From positions 296,350,897 through 296,414,896 of the forward strand of contig JAIOJX010000032.1 in assembly GCA_022376925.1 (NCBI GenBank): a stretch of DNA of 64,000 nucleotides. The letters run 5' to 3'. Under the pieces are notes generated by a model, which was not told the DNA's origin, did not search any database, and saw only the letters and a list, made by a program, of their open reading frames with translations. Positions 10,549 to 20,842 of the stretch are shown in pieces. A program made the position numbers and the translations under genes. The stretch's first letter is position 1. Every line of letters begins with the position of its first letter. The DNA comes from Tragulus kanchil (lineage: Eukaryota > Chordata > Mammalia > Artiodactyla > Tragulidae).

Positions 10549-11151
10549 ACAGGATATTTTAAGAATCTTGTTTCAGCTTTTCCTAAATGTGCACAGGATC
10601 ACAGTAAAACGTAATTCTTCCTGTGGTTCAAGTCAAAAGCACTTGGAAAACCTCTGCCAGTCATTTCCATGGCACTGGGAACAGGTTCTCCAGGAATTAG
10701 CTGCCATGGCTGGAAAGTTCCTCTTGCCCGGCCACGATGAGCCTTCTCAGAGCCGGCACCTTTGGCGCTCACCCCACTCCCAGGGCCTTCACAGGGTGGT
10801 GGTCAGGCGAGTGGCACCTTAGGTCTTGACTGAGTGTTCACTACAGGAGGATACGAGGAAGATTAGCTTAAATGGGGTAACAGGATTTAATATACTGCCA
10901 CGGAGGTGAGACTTTCTCCCACAAGCTGCGCGTAGCCTGGCCCCTGAAAGCACACCCGAAGATGGGAATCCGTGCACCCACCCCTAAGTCCTCCTGCGGT
11001 TGGAATCCCAGGGGGTGGAGTTCAGTGTTGCTGAGACCAGGGTTTCAAACTGCCATCTAGATCCCTTAGTGGATCCTGAAATCGAGTTAGTGAATCCCTA
11101 TCAGCATTAAAAAGAAAAAAGAAACAAATGGAAGACAAAAAGTGCAGTAAC

Positions 11152-11429
11152 CGGGCTTCCCTGGTGGTCCAGTGGGTCAGGACACCGTCTTGCAGTGCAA
11201 GGGGCGCCGGTTCGATCTCTGGCCTGGGAAGATCCCACGCACCGCGGAGTGGCTGGACAGATGTGTCCAACTACTGAGCCGGAGCTCTGGAGCCCATGCA
11301 CCCAGAGCCGTGCTCTGCAGCGAAAGAGGCCACTGCGATGGGAGGCCCACACAGGCCAAGGAACAAAGATGGAAATGAAAGACCAATAGAAGTGGCCAAA
11401 AAGAAAAAAAAAGAAAAAAAAAAAAAAGC
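11152..11429 (+). mobile_element. Glu-tRNA SINE (D3 copy B)
   Basis: Second copy of 10054-10331 created by D3. Confidence 0.9.
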
Positions 11430-11457
11430 AGTAATCAACAGGATAAAAGTAAGCTTT

Positions 11458-11646
11458 GTGTGTTAGTCTCTCAGTCAGAGTCCAACTCTTTGCGACTCCA
11501 TGGACTGTAGGCTGCCAGCCTCCTCTGTCCATGGAATTCAGTCAAGAATACTAGAGTGGATTGCCATTCCCTTCTCCAGGGAATCTTCCCAACCAGGAGT
11601 TGAACTCCAGTCTCCTGCATTGCAGACAGATTACCATCGGAGTTAC
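11458..11646 (-). mobile_element. Bov-tA SINE (D3 copy B, D4 copy A)
   Basis: Second copy of 10360-10548. Confidence 0.85.
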
Positions 11647-11909
11647 ACAGGATATTTTAAGAATCTTGTTTCAGCTTTTCCTAAATGTGCACAGGATCAC
11701 AGTAAAACGTAATTCTTCCTGTGGTTCAAGTCAAAAGCACTTGGAAAACCTCTGCCAGTCATTTCCATGGCACTGGGAACAGGTTCTCCAGGAATTAGCT
11801 GCCATGGCTGGAAAGTTCCTCTTGCCCGGCCACGATGAGCCTTCTCAGAGCCGGCACCTTTGGCGCTCACCCCACTCCCAGGGCCTTCCACAGGGTGGTG
11901 GTCAGGCGG

Positions 11910-12186
11910 TGGGGGCATAGTGCTCCCGTGGTCCCAAGTCCCCTCAGGCACATCCCAGCTCCCACAATTTCTGTATCTCCACTGTCCAAGCATGCTGCTA
12001 TGGGTATGGTCGAGACTGGGGCACCCTTTTTAAAGGCGTGCCCGCACTGCACACAGACTTTCACCTGGCATGTGGGCAGCACCAACGACCCGCAGTGCTA
12101 GCATTCCCCAAGCCTGGGACACCTGGCTGCTATCAGTGGTGTGAAAACATCTTTAGCCAGTGATGTCCATGATCCTGTCTGTAGCT
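11910..12186. other. Unannotated stretch
   Basis: No named element; repeated at 13010-13286 by D4. Confidence 0.4.
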
Positions 12187-12402
12187 AGGTGCCTGCTCAG
12201 TCGCTTCAGTCATGTTGTCTGACTCTTTTTGACTCCCTGGACTGGACTGTTCACGAGATTTTCCAGGCAAGAATACTGGAGTGGGTTGCCATTTCCTCCT
12301 CCAGGGGATCTTCCCTACCCAGGGATCAGACCCAAGCCTCCTGCTTTAGCAGGCAGATGTTTTACCACTCACGGAGCCCCTGGGAAAGCCCTGGAGCTAG
12401 GA
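12187..12402 (-). mobile_element. Bov-tA SINE
   Basis: Reverse strand: GCTCAGTCGCTTCAGTCATG on the left, CAAGAATACTGGAGTGGG in the middle, and a tRNA head degraded at TCACGGAGCCCC on the right. Confidence 0.85.
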
Positions 12403-12613
12403 CCTTTGTCCTAAATTCCATTTCTGTGTGGCTGGCTTATCTGAAAGGTATCTTAAATTCAATATGGTCCTAAAACAAGCTCTTGATCTCTCCCTCTTCC
12501 TCCCCAAAACATGCTCCATCAGCGTGAGCCTTCCCAATCTCATTTAACAGCAAGTCCATCTTTGAATTGCTGAGGTTAAACCAATTACTCTCAGAGTCCG
12601 ATTTTGTAGGCGG

Positions 12614-12746
12614 GCCAGCCTCCTCTGTCCATGGAATTCAGTCAAGAATACTAGAGTGGATTGCCATTCCCTTCTCCAGGGAATCTTCCCAACCAGGAGT
12701 TGAACTCCAGTCTCCTGCATTGCAGACAGATTACCATCGGAGTTAC
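12614..12746 (-). mobile_element. Truncated Bov-tA SINE at the D4 junction
   Basis: Third occurrence of the SINE at 10360-10548. Its BovA end is missing because D4 copy B starts inside it. Confidence 0.8.
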
Positions 12747-13286
12747 ACAGGATATTTTAAGAATCTTGTTTCAGCTTTTCCTAAATGTGCACAGGATCAC
12801 AGTAAAACGTAATTCTTCCTGTGGTTCAAGTCAAAAGCACTTGGAAAACCTCTGCCAGTCATTTCCATGGCACTGGGAACAGGTTCTCCAGGAATTAGCT
12901 GCCATGGCTGGAAAGTTCCTCTTGCCCGGCCACGATGAGCCTTCTCAGAGCCGGCACCTTTGGCGCTCACCCCACTCCCAGGGCCTTCCACAGGGTGGTG
13001 GTCAGGCGGTGGGGGCATAGTGCTCCCGTGGTCCCAAGTCCCCTCAGGCACATCCCAGCTCCCACAATTTCTGTATCTCCACTGTCCAAGCATGCTGCTA
13101 TGGGTATGGTCGAGACTGGGGCACCCTTTTTAAAGGCGTGCCCGCACTGCACACAGACTTTCACCTGGCATGTGGGCAGCACCAACGACCCGCAGTGCTA
13201 GCATTCCCCAAGCCTGGGACACCTGGCTGCTATCAGTGGTGTGAAAACATCTTTAGCCAGTGATGTCCATGATCCTGTCTGTAGCT

Positions 13287-13502
13287 AGGTGCCTGCTCAG
13301 TCGCTTCAGTCATGTTGTCTGACTCTTTTTGACTCCCTGGACTGGACTGTTCACGAGATTTTCCAGGCAAGAATACTGGAGTGGGTTGCCATTTCCTCCT
13401 CCAGGGGATCTTCCCTACCCAGGGATCAGACCCAAGCCTCCTGCTTTAGCAGGCAGATGTTTTACCACTCACGGAGCCCCTGGGAAAGCCCTGGAGCTAG
13501 GA
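13287..13502 (-). mobile_element. Bov-tA SINE (D4 copy B)
   Basis: Second copy of 12187-12402. Confidence 0.85.
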
Positions 13503-13834
13503 CCTTTGTCCTAAATTCCATTTCTGTGTGGCTGGCTTATCTGAAAGGTATCTTAAATTCAATATGGTCCTAAAACAAGCTCTTGATCTCTCCCTCTTCC
13601 TCCCCAAAACATGCTCCATCAGCGTGAGCCTTCCCAATCTCATTTAACAGCAAGTCCATCTTTGAATTGCTGAGGTTAAAAACCTTAATTCATTTCTTTT
13701 CTCTTGCTCCTCACATCCAATCCACTAGCAAATCTATAACCTGATCACTTACCACCTCCTGGCAACCCAGTTACTGCCTGCTCCTGGATACTACAAAGAC
13801 TGTCCAACTGGTCTCTCTGTTTTCTACTGTGTGT
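13503..13834. other. Unannotated stretch
   Basis: No named element. It ends in a short GT-rich run (13830-13850) that is part of the neighbouring Bov-tA end. Confidence 0.4.
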
Positions 13835-14045
13835 GTGTGCGTGTGCGTGTGCACGTGCATGCCCACATCCATAGTCATGCCCGACTCTCAATCCCATGGA
13901 CTGTAGCCTACCAGGTTCCTCTGACCATGGGACTTTCCAGGCAAGAATGCTGGAGTGGGTTGCCATTTCCTCCTCCAGGGATCTTGCTAACCCAAGGATC
14001 GAACCCATATCTCTGGCGTCTCTGGCCCTGGCAGGTGGATTGTTT
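13835..14045 (-). mobile_element. Bov-tA SINE, left part, interrupted by L1
   Basis: Reverse-strand Bov-tA from the BovA end through CAGGTGGATTGTTT. The missing tRNA-head end reappears at 15569-15606 after the L1 insertion. Confidence 0.85.
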
Positions 14046-15568
14046 GTTTTATTTTTTATTAATTATGTTTATTTTACTTTTTACTTTTACAGAGTTTTGT
14101 TGTTTTCAGATATGTATAATCCCAGATTAGTCATATGTATGTCCCTGACCCCTCCCTCCTTCACCCCCTCCCAGTCCCCCCCACCCCTCCAGGCCATCGC
14201 ACAGCACCTCTGCAGGATCCCCTATTCCCACAGCGCAATGACAATACCTATCTCTTTCACATATAATAGTATATAAGTTTCCATGTTGCTCCCTCTATGC
14301 CTCCCACCCACTGTTCATTCCCCACAATGTCCATATGTCTATTCTCTGTATCTGTTTTTCCATTGCTTTACTGCATGTGTTATCATTACCATCTTACTAG
14401 ATTCCATATATATGTGTTAGTAGACTGTACTTGTCTTTCTCTTTTTTTTAAAATTTTTCTTTCACTTTTTACTTTTACAGAGTTTCATTGTTTCCAGATA
14501 TGTATGATCCCAGATTAGTCATATGTATATCCCCGTCATCCCGCCCCTCCAGACCATCACACAGCACCCCTGCAGAATCCCCTTTTCTCACAGAGCAATG
14601 ACTATAGCTATTTTTTTCACATATGATAGTATAGGATTTCATGCTACTTCCTTTACACCCCCCACCCACTGTTCATTCCCCACAATGTCCATATGTCTAC
14701 TGTCCATGTCTGTTTTTCCATCGTTTCAGTGCATGTGTTATCATTACCATCCTACTAGATTCCATATATATGTGTTAGTATATTGTACTTGTCCTCTTTT
14801 TGACTGACTTCACTTTGTATAATAGGTTCTAGATTCATCCATTTCATTAGGACCGATTCTTCTGCATTTCTTTTTACAGCTGTGTAGTATTCCATTGTAT
14901 GTATGTACCAGAGCTTTTTTATCCATTCATTCGTCGATGGACATCTAGGTGGCTCCCACGTTCTAGCTATTGTATAGAGTGCTGCAATGAACATTGGCGT
15001 ACAGGTGCCTCTTTCAGTTTTGATTTCAGCAGGGTATAAGCCTAATAGTGGGATTGCTGGGTCATAAGGCGCTTGGGATTGCTGGGTCATATGGCGCTTC
15101 TATTTTTAATTTTTTAAGGAATCTCCATACTGTCTTCTATAGCAGCTGTATCAATTTACATTTCCACCAGGAATGCAAGAGTGTTCCCTTTTCTCCGCAC
15201 CCTCTCTAGCACTTATTGTCTGTAGACTTTTTGATGATGGCCATTCTGACTGGTGTGAGGTGATATCTAATTGGAGTTTTGATTTGCATTTCTCTAATAA
15301 TAAGTGACATTGAGCATCATTTCATGTGTTTTCTGGCCATCTGTATGTCTTCTTTGGAGAGATGTCTCTTTAGATCTTTTTCCCATTTTTTGATTGTGTT
15401 GTTCATTTTTCCAGTGTTCAGTTGTCTGAGTTGCTTGTAGATTTTGGAGATTAATTCTTTGTCTGTTGTTTCATTTGCTATGATTTTCTCCCATTCTGTG
15501 GCTTGTCTGTTCACCTTTTTTGTAGTTTCTTTTGCTGTACAAAAGCTTTTACGTTTCATTAGGTCCCA
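14046..15568 (-). mobile_element. 5'-truncated L1 inserted in Bov-tA
   Basis: The reverse strand encodes the ORF2 C-terminal region ([35 protein letters not shown]) and, further right, [13 protein letters not shown]. The 3' UTR and T-rich tail lie on the left. It is flanked by the 15-bp duplication GCAGGTGGATTGTTT at 14031-14045 and 15569-15583. The 3' UTR is present twice (14085-14440 and 14470-14815). A 25-bp internal duplication at 15050-15099 breaks the ORF2 frame, so the element is dead. Confidence 0.92.
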
Positions 15569-15606
15569 GCAGGTGGATTGTTTACCATTAGTGCCACCTG
15601 GGAAGG
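15569..15606 (-). mobile_element. Bov-tA SINE, right part after the L1
   Basis: Starts with the second GCAGGTGGATTGTTT and ends CCACCTGGGAAGG. It is repeated at 16685-16722 (D5) and 17842-17879 (D6). Confidence 0.85.
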
Positions 15607-15673
15607 TTCCACCCTGAACCACTCCAATCTCTTCTCAACTCAGCAGCCACAGTGAGTTTTTTAAAACCAGAGT

Positions 15674-15806
15674 CAGGGGGCTTCTGTGGTGGCTCAGCAG
15701 TATGGAATCTGCCTGCCAATGCAGGAGACACAGGTTCAGTCCTTGATCCAGGAAGATCCCACATGCCATGGAACAACTAAGCCTGGGTACTTCGCTGACT
15801 GAAACC
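15674..15806 (+). mobile_element. CHR-type long SINE, cut by the D5 junction
   Basis: Head and B box present (GGTTCAGTCCTTGATCC). The body stops at GAAACC, where D5 copy A ends. Confidence 0.8.
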
Positions 15807-15837
15807 GCTCAGCAGTATGATCGCTGATCCTTTTTTA

Positions 15838-16684
15838 CGTTTCAGTGCATGTGTTATCATTACCATCCTACTAGATTCCATATATATGTGTTAGTATATT
15901 GTACTTGTCCTCTTTTTGACTGACTTCACTTTGTATAATAGGTTCTAGATTCATCCATTTCATTAGGACCGATTCTTCTGCATTTCTCTTTACAGCTGTG
16001 TAGTATTCCATTGTATATATGTACCAGAGCTTTTTTATCCATTCATTCGTCGATGGACATCTAGGTGGCTCCCACGTTCTAGCTATTGTATAGAGTGCTG
16101 CAATGAACATTGGCGTACAGGTGCCTCTTTCAGTTTTGATTTCAGCAGGGTATAAGCCTAATAGTGGGATTGCTGGGTCATAAGGCGCTTGGGATTGCTG
16201 GGTCATATGGCGCTTCTATTTTTAATTTTTTAAGGAATCTCCATACTGTCTTCTATAGCAGCTGTATCAATTTACATTTCCACCAGGAATGCAAGAGTGT
16301 TCCCTTTTCTCCGCACCCTCTCTAGCACTTATTGTCTGTAGACTTTTTGATGATGGCCATTCTGACTGGTGTGAGGTGATATCTAATTGGAGTTTTGATT
16401 TGCATTTCTCTAATAATAAGTGACATTGAGCATCATTTCATGTGTTTTCTGGCCATCTGTATGTCTTCTTTGGAGAGATGTCTCTTTAGATCTTTTTCCC
16501 ATTTTTTGATTGTGTTGTTCATTTTTCCAGTGTTCAGTTGTCTGAGTTGCTTGTAGATTTTGGAGATTAATTCTTTGTCTGTTGTTTCATTTGCTATGAT
16601 TTTCTCCCATTCTGTGGCTTGTCTGTTCACCTTTTTTGTAGTTTCTTTTGCTGTACAAAAGCTTTTACGTTTCATTAGGTCCCA
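15838..16684 (-). mobile_element. L1 fragment (D5 copy B)
   Basis: Copy of 14722-15568 with only a few substitutions, created by D5. Not an independent insertion. Confidence 0.9.
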
Positions 16685-16789
16685 GCAGGTGGATTGTTTA
16701 CCATTAGTGCCACCTGGGAAGGTTCCACCCTGAACCACTCCAATCTCTTCTCAACTCAGCAGCCACAGTGAGTTTTTTAAAACCAGAGT

Positions 16790-17078
16790 CAGGGGGCTTC
16801 TGTGGTGGCTCAGCAGTATGGAATCTGCCTGCCAATGCAGGAGACACAGGTTCAGTCCTTGATCCAGGAAGATCCCACATGCCATGGAACAACTAAGCCT
16901 GGGTACTTCGCTGACTGAAACCCCCATGCCCTAGAGCCCATGCTTTGCGACAAGAGGGGCCACTATGATGAGAAGCCTGAGCATCGCAACTCGAGAGGGG
17001 TCCCTGCTCACCACAACTAGAGGAAAACCTATGCAGCCACGAAGACCCAGCACAGCCAAAAATAAAGGGAAAAAAGGT
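16790..17078 (+). mobile_element. CHR-type long SINE, complete
   Basis: GGGGCTTCTGTGGTGGCTCAG head; a body with GCGACAAGAGGGGCCAC and CCACAACTAGAGG; ends CCAAAAATAAAGGGAAAAAAGG. Confidence 0.85.
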
Positions 17079-17215
17079 TGTTCCCCCTCTTCCTCCTCAT
17101 TCTTGGGGATCCCCAAGCCTTCCTATCAACCTGCCTAAGAGTTAGTTCTCTCAACCTGCCTCTGAAAGATTAATAGAATCATATTCCTTTAAAAAAAAAA
17201 AACAACAGAGTCAGG

Positions 17216-17490
17216 TTGTGGCACTTCTGTGCTCAAAGCCCTTCAGCAGCTCCTTACAGTGGTGTGCAAGGCCCTGGGTTACCCTACCCCCACTGCCTCA
17301 TCCACTGCTCTCCCCCCCAAAGCGCACCATCCCAGCCCATACTCACTCTATCCCAGGCACTCGGGCAAAGCGAAAGAACACTCTTATGTCAGGGTCTTTG
17401 CCCTAGCTACTCCCTCTGCCTGGAACACTCTGCCCAGAAAGTGATCGAGTTCCTGTGTCCTTCAGATCTTTCCTCAAAGATCACCTTCTT
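17216..17490 (+). mobile_element. L2 fragment
   Basis: TGCTCAAAGCCCTTCAGCAG, CTCCCTCTGCCTGGAACACT and TCTTTCCTCAAAGATCACC match the L2 3' region. It is interrupted by an L1; the collapsed continuation is at 19422. Confidence 0.75.
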
Positions 17491-17772
17491 ACTCAGCCCT
17501 AAGAAAGAACAAAATCAGGTCATTTGCGAGCAATGTGGGTGGACCTAGAGATTCTCACACTGAGTGACATAAGTCAGACAGAGAAACACAAATATCATAT
17601 GATATTGTTTACATGTGGAATCTAAAAAAAAATAATAATAAAGCTACAACAGACTTGACACAGCTGGGGAAGGAGAGGGTGGGATGAACTGAAACATATA
17701 CAGATATGTTTATAAAACAGACAGCAAGTGGGAGGTGGCTGTGTACGGTGGGGAGCTGAACCCAGTGCTCTG
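17491..17772 (+). mobile_element. L1 3' part, cut by the D6 junction
   Basis: The first ~280 bp of the L1 that is complete at 18648-19406. Confidence 0.85.
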
Positions 17773-17841
17773 GGGGGGCTTTCTTTCACTTTTTGTAGTT
17801 TCTTTTGCTGTACAAAAGCTTTTACGTTTCATTAGGTCCCA

Positions 17842-18235
17842 GCAGGTGGATTGTTTACCATTAGTGCCACCTGGGAAGGTTCCACCCTGAACCACTCCAA
17901 TCTCTTCTCAACTCAGCAGCCACAGTGAGTTTTTTAAAACCAGAGTCAGGGGGCTTCTGTGGTGGCTCAGCAGTATGGAATCTGCCTGCCAATGCAGGAG
18001 ACACAGGTTCAGTCCTTGATCCAGGAAGATCCCACATGCCATGGAACAACTAAGCCTGGGTACTTCGCTGACTGAAACCCCCATGCCCTAGAGCCCATGC
18101 TTTGCGACAAGAGGGGCCACTATGATGAGAAGCCTGAGCATCGCAACTCGAGAGGGGTCCCTGCTCACCACAACTAGAGGAAAACCTATGCAGCCACGAA
18201 GACCCAGCACAGCCAAAAATAAAGGGAAAAAAGGT
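17842..18235. mobile_element. Bov-tA end plus CHR-type SINE (D6 copy B)
   Basis: Repeat of 16685-17078. 17791-17841 is the L1 fragment that precedes it. Confidence 0.85.
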
Positions 18236-18372
18236 TGTTCCCCCTCTTCCTCCTCATTCTTGGGGATCCCCTAGCCTTCCTATCAACCTGCCTAAGAGTT
18301 AGTTCTCTCAACCTGCCTCTGAAAGATTAATAGAATCATATTCCTTTAAAAAAAAAAAACAACAGAGTCAGG

Positions 18373-18647
18373 TTGTGGCACTTCTGTGCTCAAAGCCCTT
18401 CAGCAGCTCCTTACAGTGGTGTGCAAGGCCCTGGGTTACCCTACCCCCACTGCCTCATCCACTGCTCTCCCCACCAAAGCGCACCATCCCAGCCCATACT
18501 CACTCTATCCCAGGCACTCGGGCAAAGCGAAAGAACACTCTTATGTCAGGGTCTTTGCCCTAGCTACTCCCTCTGCCTGGAACACTCTGCCCAGAAAGTG
18601 ATCGAGTTCCTGTGTCCTTCAGATCTTTCCTCAAAGATCACCTTCTT
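18373..18647 (+). mobile_element. L2 fragment (D6 copy B)
   Basis: Copy of 17216-17490. It ends in the L1 target site AAAGATCACCTTCTT (18633-18647). Confidence 0.75.
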
Positions 18648-19406
18648 ACTCAGCCCTAAGAAAGAACAAAATCAGGTCATTTGCGAGCAATGTGGGTGGA
18701 CCTAGAGATTCTCACACTGAGTGACATAAGTCAGACAGAGAAACACAAATATCATATGATATTGTTTACATGTGGAATCTAAAAAAAAATAATAATAAAG
18801 CTACAACAGACTTGACACAGCTGGGGAAGGAGAGGGTGGGATGAACTGAAACATATACAGATATGTTTATAAAACAGACAGCAAGTGGGAGGTGGCTGTG
18901 TACGGTGGGGAGCTGAACCCAGTGCTCTGTGATGACCCAGACAGATGGGTGGGATGGAGATTCAAGAGGGAGGGGATATGTGTCTACTTGAGGCTGATTC
19001 ATGTCATTGTACAGCAGAAACCAATACAACATGGCAAAGCAATTATCCTCCAATTAAAAATAAATTTGAAAAACATATAAAAAGGCTACAGAAGAATTTA
19101 TCTATAAAACTGAAATAGAGTCACAGATGTAGAAAATAAACTTATAGTTATGGGGTGGAGGGAGAAGGAGGGATAAGTTGGGAGATTTGGACTGACACAT
19201 ACACACGACTATGAATAAAACAGGTAACTAATAGGACCTATTGCATAGCACAGGGAATTCTACTCAGTATTCTGTAATGACCTATATGGGAAAGAATCTA
19301 TAAAGAGCGAATACACATATTGATATAAAAGATCCACTTAGAAAAGTACACCTGAAACTAACACAACATTGTAAATCAATCATACCCTAAATTTAAAAAA
19401 AAAAAA
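18648..19406 (+). mobile_element. 5'-truncated L1 inserted in L2
   Basis: ORF2 end and 3' UTR: GAGCAATGTGGGTGGACC, CTATTGCATAGCACAGGG, CTAACACAACATTGTAAATC, then an A tail. Flanked by the 15-bp duplication AAAGATCACCTTCTT at 18633-18647 and 19407-19421. The central part looks like two L1 3' ends in series (break near 19080). Confidence 0.9.
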
Positions 19407-19421
19407 AAAGATCACCTTCTT

Positions 19422-19690
19422 GAAGAATCTGAACTTCTCCCAATATTCCCCTTACTCTGAGATGATTTTTCTGGTCATCTTCTAATACACTACATGACTT
19501 GCTTATTTGTTTTGGTTTCTCCTTATTGTCTGAACCTCCCAGCTGTCTTCTCACCCCCAGAAGGTTGACAGAGGAAGGCAAGGGCTTTCGCTTCTTTGAC
19601 TTGTGAACTAAGCTATCCTCGGCCTCTAGAACAGTGCCTGGCATGTGGCCGGCCCTCAGTCAGTACGGGCTGAGTAAGTGAATGAATGCG
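19422..19690 (+). mobile_element. L2 3' end, continuation
   Basis: Continues the L2 from the target site and ends CTAGAACAGTGCCTGGCATG ... GTGAATGAATG, the standard L2 3' terminus. Confidence 0.75.
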
Positions 19691-19759
19691 GCCTGAGACT
19701 CACAGGGTTACTGCGGGCCCATGTCAGCTGACAACAAGAGCTCCTTTTTGACATCAACT

Positions 19760-20010
19760 TTGGTTGGGAATTCCCAGAAACTGGATATGATGCAATTTAC
19801 TTTGTCAGCCTACGCACTAGACTTTGCATTGATCTCCTTTGAATCTATGGGTTCTGGTCCAGATTTCATCCTATTAAGGTCATTTTGAATATTGATTCTA
19901 TCATACAATTGGCTTCCTCTCCCAGGTCTGAGTCACCTGTAAATTTGATAAGCATTCTTGACCTTTATTCCAGTCACTGATAAAATATTAGACGAGCAGA
20001 CATAGCACCC
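19760..20010 (-). mobile_element. CR1/L3-type LINE fossil
   Basis: The reverse strand reads like the CR1/L3 reverse transcriptase region that follows LFNIFINDL: ATGCTTATCAAATTTACAGG stands where the LxKFADD box should be, then AGGATGAAATCTGG and AAATGCAAAGTC-like motifs follow. Heavily decayed. Confidence 0.5.
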
Positions 20011-20039
20011 AGTTCTTGGTTTCTAAATATCACTCTCCA

Positions 20040-20440
20040 ATAAAAGGGAACAGAACTCCTTGGAGAAATGAAAGGGAAAGTACAAGGTGAACTGGGGATA
20101 TTGTGTTGGACCCCCAAACAAGGAAGTGACTAAAGACTAATGGGATCATGTCAAAAGGATATAGAGCCAGCTTGATGTCCAAACTTGGGACAATATGGGC
20201 ATCAGAAAATATAGTGAACTAATGGATTCTAACACATCAAAATAAAACAGTCCATTAGTCTACGGTAAAACTCAGCAAAGCAGAGAGAGAAAGAAAAGGA
20301 TGATTCTCGCTATAGAAAAGTGCTGGCTGATAAATGTAGAAGAAACGATAGACTTAGAAAATCGAGATTCAAGCAAGGATAGTCAATGGATGCTAAACCT
20401 TTGAATGGAAGATTGTCAAGAAAGTCTATGTTAACAAGGT
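20040..20440. mobile_element. Probable ancient L1 (L1M-type) sequence
   Basis: A-rich, with AACACATCAAAATAAAACAG and TGGCTGATAAATGTAGAAG. It resembles old L1 3' regions and probably continues at 20575-20760 beyond a SINE. Assignment is tentative. Confidence 0.35.
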
Positions 20441-20572
20441 CTCTGAGACTTCTTCGGTTATCCAGCGGTTGAGACTCAGAGCTTCCTCTGCAGGGAGTGT
20501 GGGTTTGTTGGTGGGGGAACTAAGATCCTACCTGCCACAGGGTACACCAAACAAAGAAAACAAAGTCTCAAA
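20441..20572 (+). mobile_element. CHR-type SINE, short form
   Basis: GAGACTTCTTCGGTTATCC head, TTGGTGGGGGAACTAAGATCC, ending ACCAAACAAAGAAAAC. Confidence 0.75.
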
Positions 20573-20761
20573 GTCTGTCCCACAAATGTACTTATTACCA
20601 GTGGGAAAATGTTTCTCTAAGGGAGCACTCTGGTGGTCATTATCTATTTTCCCCACAATGGCCACCATCTGTATTAAGTGGCCAAAAGTAACATCATTGG
20701 TACCTGTTATCATTTACTTCTTGATATGACCTCATAAGAAATACATAACTCATCAACAATC

Positions 20762-20842
20762 GTAGCAAAAGCATATAACAACTGTAGCAAAAGTATGTAG
20801 CAAGTACGTAGCAAGTATGTAGCAAGTATGTAGCAAAAACAT
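20762..20842. repeat. 11-bp minisatellite GTAGCAAGTAT
   Basis: GTAGC starts at 20762, 20784, 20797, 20808, 20819 and 20830, so the last four intervals are 13, 11, 11 and 11 bp. Confidence 0.85.

Larger units (their letters stand above)
9717..11909. repeat. Duplication D3, period 1098 bp
   Basis: Copy A 9717-10809 and copy B 10815-11909, separated by about 5 bp. The end of copy A carries errors (CCTTCACAGG for CCTTCCACAGG). Copy B overlaps the first copy of D4, so part of it occurs three times. Confidence 0.95.
11514..13680. repeat. Duplication D4, period 1100 bp
   Basis: Copy A 11514-12580 and copy B 12614-13680 are separated by 33 bp (12581-12613) that belong to neither. Copy B starts in the middle of a Bov-tA SINE, so that SINE lacks its end there. 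Confidence 0.95.
14722..16922. repeat. Duplication D5, period 1116 bp
   Basis: Copy A 14722-15806 and copy B 15838-16922, with 31 unrelated bases between. The breakpoints fall inside an L1 (left) and a CHR-type SINE (right). Confidence 0.95.
16634..18929. repeat. Duplication D6, period 1157 bp
   Basis: Copy A 16634-17772 and copy B 17790-18929, with about 17 bp between. Copy A starts inside one L1 fossil and ends inside another, so copy B joins pieces of two unrelated L1s. The region 15518-15800 occurs three times through D5 and D6. Confidence 0.95.

Noticed and set aside
14755..16738. Frames resembling reverse transcriptase C-termini
   Set aside because: They are decayed L1 ORF2 fragments, truncated and frameshifted, not host genes.
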